Shown here in pieces: positions 46,942 through 50,896 of a stretch of DNA of 50,896 bases (positions are counted from its first letter, which is position 1; every line of letters begins with the position of its first letter). The DNA lies in assembly GCF_011752065.1 (NCBI RefSeq), contig NZ_JAAIJY010000026.1:1-50896 (forward strand). Reading direction: 5' to 3'. The notes beneath the pieces were generated by a model, which had not been told where the DNA came from, searched no databases, and saw only the letters and a program-made list of their open reading frames with translations. Source of the stretch: Actinomyces sp. ZJ308. GTDB lineage: Bacteria > Actinomycetota > Actinomycetes > Actinomycetales > Actinomycetaceae. The translations under genes and the position numbers were made by a program.

Positions 46942-47475
46942 TTACAGTTCTCCACCCTCATCGAAGTAGCGCTGCTCAGCTTCAGTTAGATCAGTCATCG
47001 CGGGGGACTCAACAGTAGCGGACACGAGCCCTCTGGTGGCTGCGATAGTCACGCTTGCTCGTGACGGCAGGATCCACTGAGTTGACGCAACAATCTGATC
47101 GGATTCAGAGTCCCCGGCCCTATACAGGGAATTGAGGGCATTGACGTAGGAGGCGTAGGCGTTCTGGACAGCGATCTGTATCTCGGGTGGGGCGTCCGGA
47201 GGGAAGTGGGTGCTCAAGTTGAAGCCGATCTCGGACACAAAATTTCTGTTGGTAAAGTCAAGACCGATATTTCCGTCTTCGTTGCCGCTACTGACTGGTG
47301 TAACAAAATATCGCCCGTCGTCTGGAGCTGGTTTCCAGCCGAACTGGTCACGCAGGGTGAAGGCCTCGTTAATAGTCATGGGCCATCTGTGCTCGGCGAT
47401 GGCGCGGATGATGGCAACTGCCTGCTCGGTGGGGTAGGCTCGGAATCCTGGGTTTGTGGTGTGGGTGCTGCTCAT
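46942..47475 (-). CDS. Putative immunity protein of the orphan toxin (possibly DUF6301-like)
   Basis: A 177-aa protein placed 13 bp after the toxin stop codon. AAAGGA five bases before ATG 47475 is a good ribosome-binding site. It begins AVAIIRAIAEHRWPMTINEAF...FGWKPAPDDGRYF, a pattern similar to DUF6301 proteins that I recall near actinobacterial toxins; this is tentative. It has no signal peptide or membrane segment, as expected of a cytoplasmic immunity protein. G+C content is visibly lower than that of the core genes. It shares no similarity with the other immunity gene. Confidence 0.7.
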   Translation of the reverse strand: MSSTHTTNPGFRAYPTEQAVAIIRAIAEHRWPMTINEAFTLRDQFGWKPAPDDGRYFVTPVSSGNEDGNIGLDFTNRNFVSEIGFNLSTHFPPDAPPEIQIAVQNAYASYVNALNSLYRAGDSESDQIVASTQWILPSRASVTIAATRGLVSATVESPAMTDLTEAEQRYFDEGGEL

Positions 47476-47488
47476 GGCTGTCCTTTTG

Positions 47489-48880
47489 CTAGAGACTGTC
47501 GATGGCTTGCTGGAGTGCCTGAGTGACTTCTGGGGTCAGTGAGAACGGTTGGTCCCCAACCTCTGTGAGCTCAGGTGTTCTGGTGTAGATCGTTTTTGCG
47601 TTGAGCTTGATGCTACCGTCCTTGACTCCCTCCCACACCTCGGGGTGATCGTGAAAGTACTGCGCGAATCGCGGATCGGACAGCATGTGGTCGCGAGCGT
47701 AAGCCGGACTTCCCTGGAGGGCCTTCCCCTCAAATCGAGTGTTGACCGGTGTTGTATTGAGTTTTGCGGACACTCCCTTGTACTCTGACACAACCAACTC
47801 GCTACCATCGGGCGATAGGGCCATGCCGTCAGCCCAACCGCCTGGGGCGGTCCCGCCGTTCACTCCGACATTATCGGCACGGAACTCATCCGGGATATGG
47901 TAGCCCTGCTCAGTGAGGTACTTCTCTCCGCCGGCCTCCCCGATCCTCGCCCCCGAATCATTCAGTTGTTTATGAGTTGTCGAGGCGGCTTTGGCTTTGT
48001 CTCGGAGTTGATCAATTTCGCGGGGGCTGTGGCCGGCGGCCCTCAGCTGTGGCACTGTTTTCCTCTCCATTTTTCGTCGGCTGAAGTCGCTGGGCGAGTA
48101 GCCTTCCGGGATCGAATCGGCCAGATCTTTTCTCGCTGCCTGCTTCGCCGCCTTCCTTGCTTCGTGTTGCCGGAAGAGCTCTGGAATGTCTTTAGCGTAC
48201 CGGCTGGCGGGTTTGGTGGTTCGTCGTGCTTTAGCGGCGGTGCGGGCGGTGGTGCCGGCGGCCCTGCCACCGGGTATGACGGCGGCTGCGGCTAGGGCGG
48301 CGTCGGCGGCTATCTCAAGATCGCTGTGGGTGGCCAGGTAGCGGCCGGTAGCGCCCCGGGGGTCGCGTGCCAGGGAGGCGGCGGGGCGGGCGGCGTCCAT
48401 GACGGTGGCGATGCCGAATCCGACTTCCAGGGCCAGGCCGAGGGTGCCTCCGGACAGGAGGACGGCGGCGGTGCCGATCAGGGCCAGGGCGGCCTTCTCG
48501 GTGGGGGACATGGACTCCCACACGGTGGCCAGCATCTCAAGGATGCCGGCGAACCAGTGGTGGGGTGGCAGGCCGGTCAGGCGCTGGTTGAGGTCGGCTA
48601 CCAGTGGGGGCACGACGGTGAAGAAGATCCACAGGCTGGTGGCGGCGGTGGCGGCGGCCAGGGCGGTGACGACCCAGCGGCGGGGTCCGGCGTCGAGCTG
48701 GCTGCGTGCGGCCATCTCGCGGGCGGCGCGGTGCTCGGCCAGGACCCGTGCCGGGGCTCGCAGCAGGCGCAGGGGCCCGCCGGAGTCACCCGCCTGGGTC
48801 AGGGCGAGCCTGAGGCGGTGGGTCCGGGCCCCGGCACCGGCGGTGGTCTCGATGAGGTCGGCGCCCAGGCGTCCCAGCAC
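47489..48880 (-). CDS. Orphan polymorphic toxin module with a nuclease-like C-terminus
   Basis: A 463-residue frame from GTG 48880. Residues 1-224 are the same as in the toxin at 49686-50896 and contain hydrophobic segments near residues 70-93, 130-160 and 190-205. The C-terminal ~240 residues are unique and end in a restriction-endonuclease-like pattern: GEAGGEKYLTEQGYHI, GGWADGMALSPDG and VVSEYKGVSAKLN supply the G-E, Asp and E-x-K of a PD-(D/E)XK core. Upstream the frame reaches a TAG stop at 48965-48967 with no N-terminal trafficking domain, so it is an orphan module, perhaps silent. It is followed by its own immunity gene. Confidence 0.8.
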   Translation of the reverse strand: MLGRLGADLIETTAGAGARTHRLRLALTQAGDSGGPLRLLRAPARVLAEHRAAREMAARSQLDAGPRRWVVTALAAATAATSLWIFFTVVPPLVADLNQRLTGLPPHHWFAGILEMLATVWESMSPTEKAALALIGTAAVLLSGGTLGLALEVGFGIATVMDAARPAASLARDPRGATGRYLATHSDLEIAADAALAAAAVIPGGRAAGTTARTAAKARRTTKPASRYAKDIPELFRQHEARKAAKQAARKDLADSIPEGYSPSDFSRRKMERKTVPQLRAAGHSPREIDQLRDKAKAASTTHKQLNDSGARIGEAGGEKYLTEQGYHIPDEFRADNVGVNGGTAPGGWADGMALSPDGSELVVSEYKGVSAKLNTTPVNTRFEGKALQGSPAYARDHMLSDPRFAQYFHDHPEVWEGVKDGSIKLNAKTIYTRTPELTEVGDQPFSLTPEVTQALQQAIDSL

Positions 48881-48942
48881 CCCGCTGGGCAGACCCGCCA
48901 GGGCCCGCGCCCGCCACGACCCCCACCAACCACCACCATCCC
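48210..48942. repeat. 733-bp repeat, copy A
   Basis: The segment matches 50164-50896 without a visible difference or gap (constant offset of 1954). It encodes the transmembrane part of both toxins. Copy B reaches the window end, so the true repeat may be longer. Confidence 0.9.
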
Positions 48943-49005
48943 TGGAGTGCGTGCGAGGCGGATGCTAGTAGCTACGACGACGGCGTTGTGGGTCCCGGTG
49001 GGGTG

Positions 49006-49635
49006 TCACCATTGGTTGAGGATGGTGGGGTAGGTATCAGGCGTGCCGAAGGTGAAGATGGCGCCGTTGGCGACAGGGGCGGTGGTGGTGGCCAGCTGGG
49101 TGGCGCGCTGGTAGTGGGGTGAGTCGGCGGCGAAGAACATCTTCCAACCGGGCAGGTACTGGTAGGGCGGCGGAGCAGGGGTGACTGGGAGATCCTCGCG
49201 GGTCAGGCTGCCAACAATATCGGGGGCGAAGGTGCTGGCGGTGGTGTGCATGAGGGCGTCGGCCTGGCCCTCGCTGGCATCCAGGGCGGCTCCGAGGGCC
49301 TGGCCGATCATGAGTGTGATGGCAGCGTCCCCGGGGTTGGGCATGTTGAAGCTGAGTGTGAGTTTGTTGCCCTGGTTGATCTGGCCGGAGAAGGCCGGGG
49401 CGACGCCGAAGCGTTCACTTTCCCAGTCAGTTTGGGCCTGGCGTATATCTTGAAGGAGGTGGTCCTGGGTGATGGGTGGTGACTGTTCTGCTTCCTGGGG
49501 GCTGTCGGCTGTGGGACGCCACAGGTCCAAAGAGGGATGTAGGGGCCTGACCCGTTGGATCCACTCCCACACCCGACGCCCCTCCGAGACCGGGTCACCA
49601 AGAGCCCGCCATCTGAGGCTGAGATCCCATCTCAT
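49006..49635 (-). CDS. Putative immunity protein of the Tox-REase-5 toxin
   Basis: A 209-aa paralog of 45490-46119 located 50 bp after the toxin stop codon. The VWEWIQRVRPLHPSLDLW stretch and the QYLPGWKMFF..SPHYQRATQLATT stretch are shared, and the C-terminus TPDTYPTILNQW is the same. Differences cluster in residues ~60-110. The start ATG 49635 has only a weak upstream purine stretch. No signal peptide or membrane helix. Its assignment as immunity protein rests on order and on the duplicated toxin-tip/immunity arrangement. It may belong to Imm52, tentatively. Confidence 0.7.
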   Translation of the reverse strand: MRWDLSLRWRALGDPVSEGRRVWEWIQRVRPLHPSLDLWRPTADSPQEAEQSPPITQDHLLQDIRQAQTDWESERFGVAPAFSGQINQGNKLTLSFNMPNPGDAAITLMIGQALGAALDASEGQADALMHTTASTFAPDIVGSLTREDLPVTPAPPPYQYLPGWKMFFAADSPHYQRATQLATTTAPVANGAIFTFGTPDTYPTILNQW

Positions 49636-49685
49636 GATTAATGTCCTCTCTAATGAATGTTGGTTGCTGGCAGTTCTATAGATTT

Positions 49686-50896
49686 TCAGTTGGGGGGAGT
49701 GAATATCAATTCGATCTCAGGAGGGAAGTCTCCCTTTCCTTGCCGGCGCCAGAGTTCGTTAAATGTGTCTTTTTCGGCGATGTGCCATTGGATGGGGGTG
49801 TCGGTGCCGGTGGCGCGTACGGCTTCGACCTGTCGGTGGGCAGTTCTGAGGAGACCGTACTTACCTTCAGGTTCTTGAGACCAGCTGCCTTTGATGGGGT
49901 TGGCCAGGCCGGGGCCTTTGGCGTCGACGAGGGCGAAGCCGTCGAAGCCGTCGAACTCGACGCCGCCAACATAGTAGGAGTGCTCGATGGGGACTCCGGT
50001 GACTTGTTCCTCGTAGGCCTGGGAGCGTGGCGACCCGTAGTTCCTGCCCTCACCCCACAGGCCGGGACCACCGTCAGATCGGGCGGGTCTGGGGGTGCGC
50101 AGCCCGGGCTGGTGGATACCGGCACGAGGGTTGAGACCCCTGGCGGCCTGGGCCCTGGCGAACGGTTTGGTGGTTCGTCGTGCTTTAGCGGCGGTGCGGG
50201 CGGTGGTGCCGGCGGCCCTGCCACCGGGTATGACGGCGGCTGCGGCTAGGGCGGCGTCGGCGGCTATCTCAAGATCGCTGTGGGTGGCCAGGTAGCGGCC
50301 GGTAGCGCCCCGGGGGTCGCGTGCCAGGGAGGCGGCGGGGCGGGCGGCGTCCATGACGGTGGCGATGCCGAATCCGACTTCCAGGGCCAGGCCGAGGGTG
50401 CCTCCGGACAGGAGGACGGCGGCGGTGCCGATCAGGGCCAGGGCGGCCTTCTCGGTGGGGGACATGGACTCCCACACGGTGGCCAGCATCTCAAGGATGC
50501 CGGCGAACCAGTGGTGGGGTGGCAGGCCGGTCAGGCGCTGGTTGAGGTCGGCTACCAGTGGGGGCACGACGGTGAAGAAGATCCACAGGCTGGTGGCGGC
50601 GGTGGCGGCGGCCAGGGCGGTGACGACCCAGCGGCGGGGTCCGGCGTCGAGCTGGCTGCGTGCGGCCATCTCGCGGGCGGCGCGGTGCTCGGCCAGGACC
50701 CGTGCCGGGGCTCGCAGCAGGCGCAGGGGCCCGCCGGAGTCACCCGCCTGGGTCAGGGCGAGCCTGAGGCGGTGGGTCCGGGCCCCGGCACCGGCGGTGG
50801 TCTCGATGAGGTCGGCGCCCAGGCGTCCCAGCACCCCGCTGGGCAGACCCGCCAGGGCCCGCGCCCGCCACGACCCCCACCAACCACCACCATCCC
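49686..50896 (-). CDS. Polymorphic toxin with a Tox-REase-5-like tip (5' end outside the window)
   Basis: The frame is open to the window edge; GTG 50834 is only an internal possibility, and the codons above it (GGWWGSWRARALAGLPSG) are also open. The visible part has the membrane-associated middle shared with 47489-48880, a Pro/Arg/Gly linker, and a C-terminal ~120-residue nuclease domain: SPRSQAYEEQVTGVP, YVGGVEFDGFDGFALVDAKG (the D..DAK of a PD-(D/E)XK core) and IQWHIAEKDT. These fit Tox-REase-5. The toxin probably attacks nucleic acid in rival cells. The secretion signal at its N-terminus cannot be seen here. Confidence 0.8.
   Translation of the reverse strand, partial: DGGGWWGSWRARALAGLPSGVLGRLGADLIETTAGAGARTHRLRLALTQAGDSGGPLRLLRAPARVLAEHRAAREMAARSQLDAGPRRWVVTALAAATAATSLWIFFTVVPPLVADLNQRLTGLPPHHWFAGILEMLATVWESMSPTEKAALALIGTAAVLLSGGTLGLALEVGFGIATVMDAARPAASLARDPRGATGRYLATHSDLEIAADAALAAAAVIPGGRAAGTTARTAAKARRTTKPFARAQAARGLNPRAGIHQPGLRTPRPARSDGGPGLWGEGRNYGSPRSQAYEEQVTGVPIEHSYYVGGVEFDGFDGFALVDAKGPGLANPIKGSWSQEPEGKYGLLRTAHRQVEAVRATGTDTPIQWHIAEKDTFNELWRRQGKGDFPPEIELIFTPPN
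50164..50896. repeat. 733-bp repeat, copy B
   Basis: The segment matches 48210-48942 base for base by eye over the compared stretches. It encodes the middle part of the window-edge toxin and probably extends beyond the window. Absence of any difference over 733 bp indicates recent duplication or ongoing gene conversion. Confidence 0.9.

Overview
The window is high-GC actinobacterial DNA. GroEL under paired CIRCE elements, an XPB-type helicase, a large Lhr helicase, a DUF3027 protein, a WXG100 protein, a LytR_C protein, a DUF4032 protein and an MsiK/UgpC-type sugar ATPase all fit an Actinomycetaceae chromosome, most likely Actinomyces. That genus assignment rests on gene content and recalled family knowledge; no database search was run.

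Layout. A possible transposase start lies at the left edge (1-73). Next come a membrane-anchored Ser/Thr kinase, a sugar-ABC ATPase and a DUF4032 kinase-fold protein. At 5.36-6.53 kb there is a decayed tandem family of small membrane proteins with an inserted 124-bp inverted-repeat element. A minus-strand block holds a hypothetical protein (6.6 kb) and the ispF-cysS-rlmB cluster. A DUF559/AbiEi-like gene (12.07-13.21 kb) is bracketed by long palindromic repeats. Then follow ung, a LytR_C protein, a GH15-like protein, groEL, WXG100, a divergent HD-domain protein, a two-component system, a NYN RNase-like protein, the TPM-pspA operon, a GATase, the divergent XPB / Helicase_C_3 pair, a coupled DUF6318 lipoprotein-PKD pair of mosaic composition, DUF3027, lhr, a DUF418/acyltransferase-like membrane protein and an AzgA-type purine permease.

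The right end (45.4-50.9 kb, minus strand) is the accessory highlight: a polymorphic-toxin cassette locus. In transcription order it holds a toxin with a Tox-REase-5-like C-terminus (5' end outside the window) and its immunity gene. Next is an orphan toxin module that repeats 733 bp of the first toxin without a visible difference but ends in another nuclease-like tip, followed by a different immunity gene. Last is a start-less Tox-REase-5-like tip with a diverged copy of the first immunity gene. That last module lies between two 70-bp hairpin elements in opposite orientation.

Functional threads: stress and envelope homeostasis (groEL/HrcA, TPM-PspA, two-component system, Ser/Thr kinase), DNA repair (ung, XPB, Helicase_C_3 protein, Lhr), translation and isoprenoid housekeeping (cysS, rlmB, ispF), purine and sugar uptake, and inter-strain competition (the toxin locus).
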